DNA of 64,000 bases, from assembly GCA_009667805.1 (NCBI GenBank), contig CM019070.1, positions 52,284,451-52,348,450 of the forward strand, read 5' to 3'. The notes beneath the pieces were generated by a model. That model was not told where the DNA came from. It searched no databases and was given only the letters and a program-made list of their open reading frames with translations. Both the position numbers and the translations under genes were made by a program. This DNA is from Leptobrachium leishanense. Taxonomy: Eukaryota; Chordata; Amphibia; Anura; Megophryidae. Positions 25,001 through 30,728 of the stretch are shown here, one piece after another (position 1 is the stretch's first letter; the number at the start of each line of letters is the position of its first letter).

Positions 25001-28000
25001 AGATCCATATATAAAACTCCATAATATAGAATATATATATTTAGAGAGCATTAAATAGAAAAAAAGACCCAGGGATCTATTCACAAAATACCGACGTTGA
25101 ATTCAATTTCAGAGCCTTTCATGTCAGCTCACTTCGGCAATTACATTTTGTGGGAAATTCTGTGAATTCACCATCTATCGCATCTTCACAATATTTTTCC
25201 GAAAATGGAGTCGCCAAAGCATTTATCAAAAAACGGTATTTCTTACCGTAAATATTGTTTTCCATAGTCGTAGCGGCAGTACCCATGGGTTCATCTTCAA
25301 TCCCAATTGCAGACAGGTTACCAAGCCTAAAAAACAAAAGGACCCTCCTAGACCCAGGTGAACCCCTCCCTCACCTGTGACTCCTCCCCTGTTGCCTATA
25401 AGGAGACCTGAGCCCAGAACCCCCCAGTCAATGACAAGACAGAACCAAAATATCAAGTACACACCACTTTAATCAAAAACCAACACAACACAAAGCAGAG
25501 GGAGGGAAGCGGTACTGCCGCTACGACTATGGAAAAGAATATTTACGGTAAGAAATACCGTTTTTCCATACGTCGAGCGGCAGTACCCATGGAACCTAAA
25601 AAGCCCCCATCAGAGGGAGGGATCAAGACGGTACCACCGCCTGCAGAACCTTGCGCCCAAAGGACGCCTCGGCAGAGGCAAGAACATCCAGACGGTAATG
25701 ACGCGTGAAGGTGTGAAGAGAGGACCAAGTGGCCGCCCAGCACACCTGTTCAGCCGTAGCAGCCGCATGCAAAGCCCAGGAAGCCGACACAGATCTAGTG
25801 GAGTGCGCCGTCACCCCTACGGGAGAAACCTTACCACCAGCCGAATAAGCCAAGGCAATAGCCTGACGAACCCACCGAGCAATGGAAGAACGGGAAGCAC
25901 CCACACCCTTAGAGGCACCGTGAAAAAGAACAAAAAGGTGAACAGAGCGACGCCAGGAGCTGGTACGCTCCAGATACACTCGGAAGACCCGCACCACATC
26001 CAGGGCGCGCCATTTGCCCAGAGAAGAAGAGGAGGAGCCCGGTGCGTCACAAAAAGACGGGAGAACGATTTCCTGATTAAGGTTCCCGGGAGAGGCAACC
26101 TTAGGACGGAAACCAGGTAACGGACATAACACCACCTTGCTGGCATGGAAAACCGTGTAGGGGGGGTGACAAGCGAGAGCCTGGAGCTCCCCGACCCTCC
26201 TGGCAGAGGTGATAGCCGTGAGAAACACCGCCTTTAGAGTCAAGTCCCGCAAGGAGGAGGAAGCCAGGGGCTCAAAGGGAGCACCACACAGTGCATCCAG
26301 GACCAAGTTCAAATCCCAAGGCGGAACCAGACCCCTGACAAAGGGGCGCAGAGAGGACACCGCCCAAAAAAACTTTCGCACCAAAGGATGCAAGGCCAAG
26401 TCCCTCAAAGTGACCGAAGATATGGCAGCCACCTGGACCCTGATGGTTCCAGGCCGCAACCCCTTGCGGAACCCACTCTCCAGGAAGCGCAGCAGATCAG
26501 GAATGGAGATAGAGACCGGGTCAAGAGCACGCCCCCGACACCAGGAGAGAAACGTGCGCCAAACCTGATCATAGATACGCCGAGTCGACAGTTTAACGTC
26601 ATGTGACAACAAGGAAACCAGGCTAGACGAGAGACCAAGAGAAGTCAGTACGGAGGCAGCATCAGCCACGCCGTCAGCCGGAACGACCCCAGCATCCCGG
26701 CCGGGAGAGCAGGGAAGTCCAGGAGAGAGTCCGACACCGGGAGGACCCAATAGCGACGACGAGACAAAACCAACACCTCCGGAAACCAGACCCTGCGCGG
26801 CCAGAAGGGGAGGATCGCAACCACCGACGCCTGGTCCATCCTGATCTTCTGAAGGACCCGCGGGATCAGGGCAATCGGGGGGAAGACGTACGCCAGCTCG
26901 AAGGCCCACAGGAACGAGAAGGCGTCCAGCAGATCCGGACAGTCCCTTCGTCGGAGGGAGGCGAAGCGAGGAACCTTTGCCGAAAGCCTGGACGCCATGA
27001 GATCGACGACCGGAAGGCCAAACCGAGAGACCACCTCCGAAAACACCGCCGGAGACAGGGACCAGTCCCGTTGCGCCAGAGAGGTGCTTCGACTTCGAGG
27101 AGGCCTTCCCCTTTCCCTGATCAGGCAGCGCCTCCGGGGCCGACATCCTACAAGCAAGGATGACATTAGTGACGGGAACAAGCTGCTGGAACACCCCCGA
27201 GCAGACACACACTAACCTGCACCAAGCCGATCTGGGGCGAGAGGAGGAGACACAGGCGCCGGCGGAACAGCAACGCTGACCTGCGGCACACCAGGCAAGC
27301 GACTGCGGAGAAGTGGTGCCAGAGATTCTACCACCACGTGGGAAGAAGGTGCCCGCCCTCCGGCGCATGCGCCGGAGAACCCCGGAAACCGCGTCATCAA
27401 GAAGCGACTCCCAGCCGCAGACACTCCGGACTGCGCAGCCAACGAAGCGCAGGAGCCGGCCGACCCGAGCCACCACCGAAGCACCACCCGGTACCCGGCC
27501 AGGGAGGCCCAGGCCGGGCCCAGACAGAAACAAGGGAGAAGTAGTGCGGCCGCCCCCGGAACCAACAGATTCCCCCTCAGCCGCCTCCCAGGTAACCCTG
27601 TCCAGTGGACAGGAAGGAATGACTGGGGGGTTCTGGGCTCAGGTCTCCTTATAGGCAACAGGGGAGGAGTCACAGGTGAGGGAGGGGGTTCACCTGGGTC
27701 TAGGAGGGTCCTTTTGTTTTTTAGGCTTGGTAACCTGTCTGCAATTGGGATTAAAGATGAACCCATGGGTACTGCCGCTCGACGTATGGAAAAAAAGTAT
27801 TATAGGCAAAAAGCACTGAAATTGCCTAGGCAAATTTGATAGGAAGTCTCTACCTAATAGGTTAAACTAATACAAATTTAGTAAAAATGCATCTAAATTA
27901 ATAAAAAAGAGGTGTGTTAAAATAATAAAAAAAAGTCTTTTAAATAATTAAAAACAAAAAGCTCTTAAAAAAATTAAAGGTTTTTGTAAAAAATTTAAAT

Positions 28001-28793
28001 AAATGGTCTTTAAAATAAAGACTTCTTCAAACGGATATCACATTTATTACACTAAAACCTATTACATTCATCGGTTTACAACCATTGAATTGAAACACAG
28101 AAATCAGGTCATTTCGCCACAATTTCAGTGCAATTCAGCGTTCTGTGAATAGACAAATCGATAGTTCTCTATGGGACAATTTCAGTGCCACCGAACCACA
28201 TTGTATTTCGCAGTCAATTGACCGCTTAGGCTAATGGTCAGACGAGCATCACTGGAGAGCAGGAGGCACATCCGAGAGTGGACGTTCCTTCCACTCAACG
28301 CCCGTCTGGCCACATCGTTGAGCGCACTCAGTGCGCTCAGAGCTGCAAAGCGCAATCCTCTTATGGAGGATCGCGCTTTGCAGCCCTGTCAATGTGCGTC
28401 CTAGCGCAACAAGGGGAGGCTTTGAAAACGGACGCTTGTTGTTCGTTAAAGATATGAAATAACAAGGCAGTTTGAATCAGGAAAATGTTTGTTACAATAC
28501 ATCACATATACATAACATCCAGGCAAACGTCAAACACTATTAAACTGCCCGTTAAAGTATAGCTTTGCAGATTATCAGTTATCAGGTACTCGGATTGCAC
28601 AATATGTAGGGAAACATTAAACATGCTATTTACAAATCCCATTTACATTTTAATCGATTAGAAAATTCCAGACCTTAGTATTGTGATATTTAACAAACCT
28701 TGAAGGTTGATCTTCCAAGTTCTTTAATGCCTTAATGCTTCTGCCCAAAGACTCGTCCTTCTTACTTTTGTGTGTCAAGAAATTTTGCTCCAT
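964..28793 (-). CDS. CCDC18: CCDC18 gene, coiled-coil domain containing 18 (spliced, 3' end outside window)
   Basis: Twenty-one coding exons on the minus strand can be joined in phase from ATG at 28,793-28,791 down to 964. The product is almost entirely heptad-rich coiled coil (long runs of Glu, Lys, Gln and Leu). Identity rests on stretches remembered from vertebrate CCDC18: [20 protein letters not shown] (exon 6), [20 protein letters not shown] (exon 11), [16 protein letters not shown] (exon 16), and [12 protein letters not shown] (exon 21). It lies next to TMED5 as in other vertebrates. In mammals the protein has been linked to centrosomes and centriolar satellites; its molecular role is poorly known. 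The human C-terminal part after the RAAQ segment is missing here, so it should lie left of position 964. The N-terminus is shorter and more divergent than the human one, so an extra 5' exon is possible. Exon boundaries were read by eye. Confidence 0.93.
1202..1403 (-). CDS. CCDC18: CCDC18 coding exon 20
   Basis: The 202-bp exon contains [20 protein letters not shown] and then LAEELR, matching human LSLEEKYTTIKDLTAELR. It has a TTTTCAG acceptor and a GTGAGG donor. Confidence 0.93.
1966..2040 (+). repeat. LINE 3' tail fragment (family B)
   Basis: Sequence around ACTTGAAAATGAGAGAAATC followed by a CCTTCCTG...AAATA tail recurs at 2,435, 29,473 and, inverted, at 13,935, 36,775 and 63,527. The longer copy at 13,935 shows it is the 3' end of a non-LTR retrotransposon. 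Confidence 0.55.
2041..2434. other. Unclassified intron sequence between two LINE tails
   Basis: About 390 bp lie between two same-orientation copies of the family B tail. They are rich in short inverted GC motifs but show no coding or element termini I recognise. Confidence 0.3.
2435..2510 (+). repeat. LINE 3' tail fragment (family B)
   Basis: A second copy of the same 3' tail as at 1,966 follows in the same orientation, about 470 bp further on. Confidence 0.5.
2930..3350 (+). repeat. LINE 3' end fragment (family A) with internal minisatellite
   Basis: Sequence translating to a frayed LKTFLF-like end of a CR1/L2-type reverse transcriptase is followed by TGTACAGCGCTGCGGAATAT, GGCGCTTTATAAAT and an AATAAT tail. 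Inside it, at about 3,067-3,165, lies a tandem repeat of a 21-bp unit. The tail ends next to the CCDC18 exon 19 donor. Confidence 0.6.
3067..3165. repeat. Minisatellite, 21-bp unit, about 5 copies
   Basis: The unit CACCTTGCAGTCCATCGCGC repeats with a C/T change (CGCG to CACG) in later copies, which suggests stepwise duplication. Confidence 0.85.
3359..3522 (-). CDS. CCDC18: CCDC18 coding exon 19
   Basis: The 164-bp exon contains [20 protein letters not shown], matching human LSQLDMILDQTKTELEKKTN. It has a CTGTAG acceptor and a GTAAGA donor and ends in phase 1. A LINE 3' tail abuts the donor side. Confidence 0.9.
3939..4354. mobile_element. Non-autonomous TTAA-type (piggyBac-like) element
   Basis: Ends are AACCCCTTCACTACCAA and, inverted, TTGGTAATGAAGGGGTT. 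The right end carries TTAA at 4,351; the left shows ATAA, a one-base change. There is no coding capacity. Confidence 0.65.
4492..4634 (-). CDS. CCDC18: CCDC18 coding exon 18
   Basis: The 143-bp coiled-coil exon contains [20 protein letters not shown]. It has a TTCTAG acceptor and a GTACGT donor and ends in phase 2. Its similarity to human is limited to the heptad pattern; position and phase support it. Confidence 0.82.
4862..5135. mobile_element. Non-autonomous TTAA-type (piggyBac-like) element
   Basis: TTAA flanks both ends. The ends are AACCCCTTCGCTGCTGAG and, inverted, CTCAGCAGTGAAAGAGTT. Internally a short palindrome surrounds TTTGGTATCATTGGAAAGGC. Confidence 0.75.
5254..5421 (-). CDS. 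CCDC18: CCDC18 coding exon 17
   Basis: The 168-bp exon contains [14 protein letters not shown] and then RIGELEDTQ, matching human [14 protein letters not shown] and RNGELEDTQ. The glutamine-rich heptads are conserved family sequence, not a recent CAG expansion. Confidence 0.94.
5530..6121 (+). mobile_element. TTAA-type element, family TTAACCTCCCTGGCGG, copy 1
   Basis: The terminal inverted repeats TTAACCTCCCTGGCGGT and ACCGCCAGGGAGGTTAA bound about 590 bp, with TTAA at both ends. A subterminal hairpin (CCCGAGTGCGACT... and ...GAGCCACACTCGGG) follows the left end. No transposase is present. TTAA target sites are the signature of piggyBac-type transposition. Confidence 0.85.
7099..7215 (-). 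CDS. CCDC18: CCDC18 coding exon 16
   Basis: The 117-bp exon contains [20 protein letters not shown] and KKKSEE, nearly identical to human ICKEELVLHLNQLEGNKEKF. It is phase 0 at both ends. Confidence 0.94.
7343..7420 (-). CDS. CCDC18: CCDC18 coding exon 15
   Basis: The 78-bp, 26-codon exon contains [14 protein letters not shown], matching human LKALQNQVSEETIK. It has a TTGGCAG acceptor and a GTGAGG donor. Confidence 0.88.
7901..8450. mobile_element. Non-autonomous TA-flanked (Tc1/mariner-like) element
   Basis: The inverted ends CCGTAGATACTC and GAGTATCCACAG are flanked by TA. Interior motifs such as GAATATAACGCAA recur in inverted form near the ends. There is no ORF of note. Confidence 0.65.
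8867..9001 (-). CDS. CCDC18: CCDC18 coding exon 14
   Basis: The 135-bp exon contains [14 protein letters not shown], matching human QHHLESLDRLLTES. A (TA)n microsatellite sits just upstream of the acceptor, so the polypyrimidine tract is weak. Confidence 0.88.
9013..9040. repeat. (TA)n microsatellite
   Basis: A simple dinucleotide run lies beside the acceptor of CCDC18 exon 14. Confidence 0.9.
9596..9735. mobile_element. hAT-like foldback fragment (AGGGGTCAGCAACC family)
   Basis: AGGGGTCAGCAACCTTGGCC and the internal CCAGATGTTTTAGAACTACA are mirrored by CTGGGCAGATGTTGCAGAAC. The same family occurs at 17,806, 33,490, 42,595, 44,756 and 63,223. The last copy shows an 8-bp duplication that identifies hAT. 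Confidence 0.6.
10037..10168 (-). CDS. CCDC18: CCDC18 coding exon 13
   Basis: The 132-bp, 44-codon coiled-coil exon contains [20 protein letters not shown], matching human [20 protein letters not shown]. It has a TTTCAG acceptor and a GTAAGA donor. Confidence 0.92.
10341..10820. mobile_element. Non-autonomous DNA element with long inverted ends
   Basis: TGGGCTCCGTATTTAAGCAG at the left is mirrored by CTGCTTAAATAGAGCCCA at the right, with A/T-rich continuation on both sides. There is no transposase. Family unassigned. Confidence 0.6.
11413..11523 (-). CDS. CCDC18: CCDC18 coding exon 12
   Basis: The 111-bp exon (37 codons) contains [13 protein letters not shown], matching human [13 protein letters not shown]. 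It is phase 0 at both ends, with a GTAATC donor. Confidence 0.92.
11696..11913 (-). CDS. CCDC18: CCDC18 coding exon 11
   Basis: The 218-bp exon contains [20 protein letters not shown], nearly identical to human [20 protein letters not shown]. It has an acceptor after a poly-T tract and a GTGAGT donor. This is the strongest single match for the gene's identity. Confidence 0.95.
12177..13375 (+). mobile_element. hAT-like element, AGGGCTGCAACTAAC family, copy 1
   Basis: The left end TAGGGCTGCAACTAACAG resembles a terminus common in fish and frog hAT elements. The body (GGTGGCACAGGACTCCAGCT ... CCACCCAGTGGCAGCACCCC) recurs at 34.0, 37.9 and 39.9 kb. No transposase frame is visible. Confidence 0.55.
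13935..14390 (-). mobile_element. CR1/L2-type LINE fragment (family B), C-terminal RT end plus 3' tail
   Basis: On the minus strand the sequence encodes [20 protein letters not shown] and then a degraded LLTYLK end. This is the conserved C-terminal tail of reverse transcriptases in the CR1/L2/Jockey group. The 3' tail follows, ending near 13,935. A (TA)n run at 14,341-14,362 interrupts its 5' side. Confidence 0.7.
14798..14922 (-). CDS. CCDC18: CCDC18 coding exon 10
   Basis: The 125-bp exon encodes [15 protein letters not shown] and then [12 protein letters not shown], matching human AIKEAEIQKL and LETEPVKLGGH. It ends in phase 1 at a GTAACA donor. Confidence 0.88.
15006..15082 (-). CDS. CCDC18: CCDC18 coding exon 9
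   Basis: The 77-bp exon encodes [20 protein letters not shown] and a short tail. It is a poorly conserved linker, placed by splice signals (TTTTTTAG acceptor, GTAATT donor) and by joining in phase to exons 8 and 10. Confidence 0.72.
15312..15585 (-). CDS. CCDC18: CCDC18 coding exon 8
   Basis: This 274-bp exon is the largest in the window. It contains [20 protein letters not shown] followed by a coiled coil with [16 protein letters not shown], matching the human segment NSEVMAQLTESRQSILKLE. It has a TTCACAG acceptor and a GTATGG donor, phase 0 out. Confidence 0.9.
15645..15825. mobile_element. Foldback MITE, copy 2
   Basis: Palindromic, with CAGGG...CCCTG ends and TAT on both sides. The arms GAATGACTGGAGAAGTGAAA and TTTTCACTTTTCCAGTGATT mirror each other. 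Confidence 0.78.
15826..17311. other. CCDC18 intron 7, no recognised feature beyond the MITE at its left
   Basis: About 1.5 kb of mostly unique-looking sequence. A minus-strand frame at 16,740-16,860 encodes [17 protein letters not shown] but fails as an exon (see rejected items). Confidence 0.4.
17312..17433 (-). CDS. CCDC18: CCDC18 coding exon 7
   Basis: The 122-bp exon contains [20 protein letters not shown], which aligns with human EEEILERNLTNCEKENKRLQ. It has a TTCTTTAG acceptor and a GTACTG donor and ends in phase 2. Confidence 0.9.
17806..17935. repeat. hAT-like fragment (CAACTCCCATGAT family)
   Basis: The sequence around TACAACTCCCATGATTTCCT and its mirror AGAGTTGTAGTCATTGACAT lies after a poly-C run. 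It matches the family at 9,596. Confidence 0.45.
18084..18799. mobile_element. Harbinger-like non-autonomous element (GGCTGGCCGT ends)
   Basis: Ends are GGCTGGCCGTCCACTGG and, inverted, CCAGTCTACGGCCAGCC. They are flanked by TGA and TAA, close to the TWA duplication of PIF/Harbinger elements. There is no coding capacity. Confidence 0.55.
18919..19015 (-). CDS. CCDC18: CCDC18 coding exon 6
   Basis: The 97-bp exon is one of the most conserved blocks. It contains [19 protein letters not shown], close to human RNEALYNAEELSKAFQQYK. It has a TTTCTAG acceptor and a GTATGA donor. Confidence 0.92.
20186..20314 (-). CDS. CCDC18: CCDC18 coding exon 5
   Basis: The 129-bp exon contains [20 protein letters not shown] and corresponds to the human segment around KLEQSQKMVIEKEQSLQESK. 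It has a TTGCAG acceptor and a GTAATC donor, and is phase 2 in and out. Confidence 0.85.
20340..20880. repeat. Dispersed repeat, likely retroelement fragment
   Basis: The segment contains GACCCTGCTCAAGCGCTTAC, GTAATGTGTTTTCAGAGACG and TTTTGAATTGGATTCTATGG. I recognise these as common in amphibian repeats but cannot assign a family. No terminal repeats were found. Confidence 0.35.
20885..20911. repeat. (AC)n microsatellite
   Basis: Simple dinucleotide repeat in CCDC18 intron 4. Confidence 0.9.
21440..21549 (-). CDS. CCDC18: CCDC18 coding exon 4
   Basis: The 110-bp coiled-coil exon contains [19 protein letters not shown]. It has a TTGCAG acceptor and a GTAGTT donor and ends in phase 2. Confidence 0.82.
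21640..21822. mobile_element. Foldback MITE, copy 3
   Basis: CAGGGTTATTCAGAGAAAGG at the left is mirrored exactly by CCTTTCTCTGAATAACCCTG apart from spacing. TAA lies on both sides. The interior CCCATTTATC...CCAAATCGGC matches copies 1 and 2. Confidence 0.8.
21954..22106 (-). CDS. CCDC18: CCDC18 coding exon 3
   Basis: The 153-bp exon encodes 51 residues including [20 protein letters not shown], which aligns with the first coiled coil of human CCDC18. It has a TTTTCAG acceptor and a GTGAAG donor, and is phase 0 at both ends. Confidence 0.85.
22605..23434. mobile_element. Large foldback (palindromic) element
   Basis: The two arms of roughly 390-430 bp are reverse complements: TATTTTTGATGATACAGGAT at the left end is mirrored by ATCCTGTATCATCAAAAATA at the right. 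Near the centre lies GAGGACGAAACGCGTC. The right arm has about 40 extra bases. It splits a flanking repeat, with CTAATTGCAAAC on each side at a distance. Confidence 0.85.
23435..24061. other. CCDC18 intron 2 stretch, unclassified repeat
   Basis: The sequence includes CTAATTGCAAACAGCTGTCGC and a GC-rich block around 23,590-23,830 that resembles half of a diverged element interrupted by the foldback at 22,605. Frames here show no recognisable domain. Confidence 0.3.
24062..24285. repeat. Inverted repeat, about 95-bp arms
   Basis: GCAGATCACATGATAAACAC is mirrored by GTGTTTATCATGTGATCTGC, and the outer TTTTGCAATATATGG by CCATATATTGCAAAA, around a spacer of about 20 bp. No coding sequence. Confidence 0.85.
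24530..24780 (+). repeat. LINE-like 3' fragment
   Basis: The segment is pyrimidine-rich and ends TTAGATTGTAAGCTCTTGAG, a motif typical of CR1/L2-like 3' regions in tetrapods and related to family A at 2,930. Truncated. Confidence 0.4.
24822..24984 (-). CDS. CCDC18: CCDC18 coding exon 2
   Basis: The 163-bp exon follows a TTTTCAG acceptor and ends at a GTAGAG donor. It encodes a non-coiled segment containing [18 protein letters not shown]. Phase 2 in and phase 0 out match the neighbouring exons. Intron 1 between this exon and exon 1 contains the DIRS element. Confidence 0.8.
25510..25592. repeat. DIRS internal complementary region
   Basis: Its left half (GGTACTGCCGCTACGACTAT ... GGTAAGAAATACCG) is the reverse complement of the outer left repeat at about 25,234-25,296. 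Its right half (CCATACGTCGAGCGGCAGTA) is the complement of the outer right end at about 27,767-27,790. In the DIRS replication model this region templates closure of a circle. The two variants CTACGACTATGG and CGTCGAGCGG differ, as the two ends do. Confidence 0.92.
25623..27533 (-). CDS. DIRS tyrosine recombinase (open frame)
   Basis: The open frame has 636 codons; the recombinase proper is about the last 370 residues. A core-binding part ([19 protein letters not shown], about residue 310) precedes the catalytic domain. The catalytic set is visible: [13 protein letters not shown] with Arg at about 445-446, HSTR giving His577 and Arg580, and Tyr613 in [10 protein letters not shown]. These are the R, HxxR and Y of DIRS-family integrases, which join a circular DNA intermediate to the target. 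The N-terminal 250 or so residues overlap the RNase H frame and are probably only partly real. No internal stop is seen, so the gene may be recently mobile or moved in trans. Confidence 0.88.
   Translation of the reverse strand: MFLSGPGLGLPGRVPGGASVVARVGRLLRFVGCAVRSVCGWESLLDDAVSGVLRRMRRRAGTFFPRGGRISGTTSPQSLAWCAAGQRCCSAGACVSSSRPRSAWCRLVCVCSGVFQQLVPVTNVILACRMSAPEALPDQGKGKASSKSKHLSGATGLVPVSGGVFGGGLSVWPSGRRSHGVQAFGKGSSLRLPPTKGLSGSAGRLLVPVGLRAGVRLPPDCPDPAGPSEDQDGPGVGGCDPPLLAAQGLVSGGVGFVSSSLLGPPGVGLSPGLPCSPGRDAGVVPADGVADAASVLTSLGLSSSLVSLLSHDVKLSTRRIYDQVWRTFLSWCRGRALDPVSISIPDLLRFLESGFRKGLRPGTIRVQVAAISSVTLRDLALHPLVRKFFWAVSSLRPFVRGLVPPWDLNLVLDALCGAPFEPLASSSLRDLTLKAVFLTAITSARRVGELQALACHPPYTVFHASKVVLCPLPGFRPKVASPGNLNQEIVLPSFCDAPGSSSSSLGKWRALDVVRVFRVYLERTSSWRRSVHLFVLFHGASKGVGASRSSIARWVRQAIALAYSAGGKVSPVGVTAHSTRSVSASWALHAAATAEQVCWAATWSSLHTFTRHYRLDVLASAEASFGRKVLQAVVPS
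26645..27208 (-). pseudogene. DIRS RT/RNase H C-terminal remnant overlapping the recombinase
   Basis: In a second minus-strand frame, residues such as [37 protein letters not shown] and [15 protein letters not shown] match the conserved C-terminus of the DIRS RT/RNase H polyprotein. The reverse-transcriptase catalytic part is absent: the frame starts just inside the deletion. Overlap of this frame with the recombinase frame is normal for DIRS1-like elements. Confidence 0.8.
28227..28440. repeat. TAA-flanked foldback-like fragment (GGCTAATGGTCAGACG)
   Basis: It begins TTAGGCTAATGGTCAGACGA, similar in form to the GGCTAGGGTCAGAC elements at 38,386 and 45,600. It contains hairpins CTGCAAAGCGCAATCCTC/GAGGATCGCGCTTTGCAG. 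The right end is uncertain. Confidence 0.45.
28699..28793 (-). CDS. CCDC18: CCDC18 coding exon 1 (start codon)
   Basis: The exon starts [20 protein letters not shown] and runs to a GTTTGT donor at 28,698-28,697, leaving phase 2. It is the least conserved exon. The start was chosen because it is the only ATG in a frame that joins in phase to exon 2. Untranslated exon(s) probably lie further right, towards the promoter region near 31.5 kb. Confidence 0.75.
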
Positions 28794-28985
28794 TTGTCAA
28801 GTATAAGTCTAATAAAAAAAAAAAAAAATAAATAAAAAAAAGGAAAACTATTACGAGCGAATTGTAACATCGTGAAATACAATGAACCCGGGTAATTACA
28901 TTACACTGGAATAAAAGAAAGATTAAAAGATTCTAAATAGAATTGTTTGTGACACCAAACTCCTAAAAGAAAATCGGCCAGAACA

Positions 28986-29014
28986 CAACACACACACACA
29001 CACACACACACACA
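28986..29014. repeat. (CA)n microsatellite
   Basis: Simple dinucleotide repeat just upstream of CCDC18 coding exon 1. Confidence 0.9.
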
Positions 29015-29109
29015 CGATTGTAATTTAAATATGTTAGCATAGAGAGTAGGAACCAGAAAGCCAGACAGATAAAAAAAAAACAAATAAACACATTTTTAAA
29101 GTTTAGTGT

Positions 29110-29275
29110 CCATATAATTCTGTAAAACACCCAAACATGTCTCAGGACCCTCTACACATCTTGTTTCTGGTTCCCATATGTGTTTGCACCTTTTCCTTGC
29201 TTCCCATCGGTTATTGTAAAGCGCTGCAGAAACTGTTGGTGCTATAGAAATGTCAATGATAATAATAAACAGTCC
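29110..29275 (+). repeat. LINE 3' tail (family A)
   Basis: TTGTAAAGCGCTGCAGAAAC and GTGCTATAGAAATGTCAATG followed by ATAATAATAA match the tail at 2,930 in the same orientation. Confidence 0.55.
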
Positions 29276-30056
29276 TAGCCAAAGCATTAAATAATAATAG
29301 AAATAAATCTATGCCCAGGCCCTAGGTTTTATAAATGGCTCCTTATTTTATTTTTTAAAAATTTGCCACACTTTGCTCTAGTGCAAGATACATTTATAGA
29401 GCGATTTTTATTACACATGGCAAACGATCCCCCCCCTAGAAACACACACTCACATTGGATGTTTAATCAGTGCTGGACATACTTGAAAATGAGAGAAATC
29501 TCAATGTATCCTTCCTGGTAAAATACTTTATAAATAACAATTTTATTTTACAACTTTATTAGGTATAGGGACAGGCTTGAAAAGTTATGTATAAGGTTAT
29601 TCACAAAACATTATGTTCGGTCCATACGCCTGATTGACTTTGAAAACATTGCCGTTGAGAGATAATTGCGCACTACTTTGCAACAGCCCCCAGTTAGCTG
29701 CACCCATAAAAGGAAAAAAAATGATGGTGTCCTACGCTGAATCAGGCACACATACGGCGATAACGCAGCATGGGATTTTGTATTGATCTTTAAAGAGACA
29801 CTCTACTCAAAGGGTCAAGATTTGAAGAGTGCCCCCCCCCCTCTGGTTTAATGGCTGGGTGAAGTGTAGGAGTTTCCCACACCCCACACAGCATCACCTG
29901 CAGCCAAGATTTTGAATTTCCCGGACGCCGGTCCCCAGTGACATAAATCGCTTGCAAACGCGAGTGTCCTGAAAGATGCAACTGATGATCACTTCTGTGC
30001 ATGCGCACAGCTCCAATCCATTGCTCTATCCATGCGCTGCCAAACTTACATACATT

Positions 30057-30728
30057 GGCCCCTTTTACAATCCTCGCGCAGCGCATTTGCGTGCGTGGAA
30101 ATGCGCTTTTGCGCGAGGTCAAAACCATTTGCGCGGAACGTCATATTACAACGTTCGTGCAAACGATGCGAGTTAGCGTCTACGCGATTGACCCTGCGCG
30201 AACCCAGCGCAAGTGCGTGCGTGCATCCCATACTTACCATTGTCAGCGCAAATGCGTACGAGCGGATGGTATTACGATCTTCGCGCAACATCATACGAAC
30301 GACGTTTGCGCGAAGTATCGTAACGTCTTTGAAAACCTGGTGTTAACTTACAATCTGAACGTTCTGGCCGAAACAAAATGAACCAGCACAAAAAAAAAAT
30401 ATATATATATACAGCACAGTACAGTTACACATTCTACACATACCCAAACAATAAAATTAATAAATTGTTTAATTTTTGTTGCAGCACATATACGCAGATT
30501 GACTTTGACAGGCGCAACAATCGAAACTTAGCAAATGGTTCTTAATTCTGATTGGCTGAATCCCGTGAAAAAACGGTCTGCCCACCAATTCCTGCACGCA
30601 ACGGTCATTTGCGCCTGGCTTTGCGCGTTGGATTTGCGCTCGAAAAAACATGAAGGCTGAAAAACTGCGCTCGGATCGTAATACTGCGTTAATTTGCACG
30701 AATTTGCGCGAAGATTGTAATAGGGGCC
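30057..30728. mobile_element. CpG-rich non-autonomous DNA element
   Basis: GGCCCCTTTTACAATCCTCG at the left is mirrored by a 24-bp end TGCGCGAAGATTGTAATAGG ... at the right. The interior is full of TTTGCGCG and CGCAAATGCG motifs. There is no protein similarity; the overlapping frames on both strands are by-products of the inverted structure. Confidence 0.65.

Larger units (their letters stand above)
25231..27797 (-). mobile_element. DIRS-type retrotransposon, internally deleted
   Basis: The element has the full DIRS terminal architecture. Inverted terminal repeats lie at 25,231-25,430 and 27,620-27,797, sharing for example GACCTGAGCCCAGAACCCCC and its reverse complement. An internal complementary region at 25,510-25,592 is made of the two outer ends joined back to back. 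Between them lie an open tyrosine-recombinase frame and the tail of the RT/RNase H frame. Gag and most of the reverse transcriptase are missing, so about 2.57 kb remain of an element usually near 5-6 kb. It lies in intron 1 of CCDC18 in the same orientation as the gene. Confidence 0.9.

Noticed and set aside
25698..27654. Plus-strand open frames of 110-140 codons
   Set aside because: They are antisense to the DIRS recombinase and RNase H frames, arising from its high GC content.
30001..30381. Overlapping open frames of 80-126 codons on both strands
   Set aside because: They lie in a CpG-rich inverted-repeat element (30,057-30,728). The frames mirror each other and show no domain.
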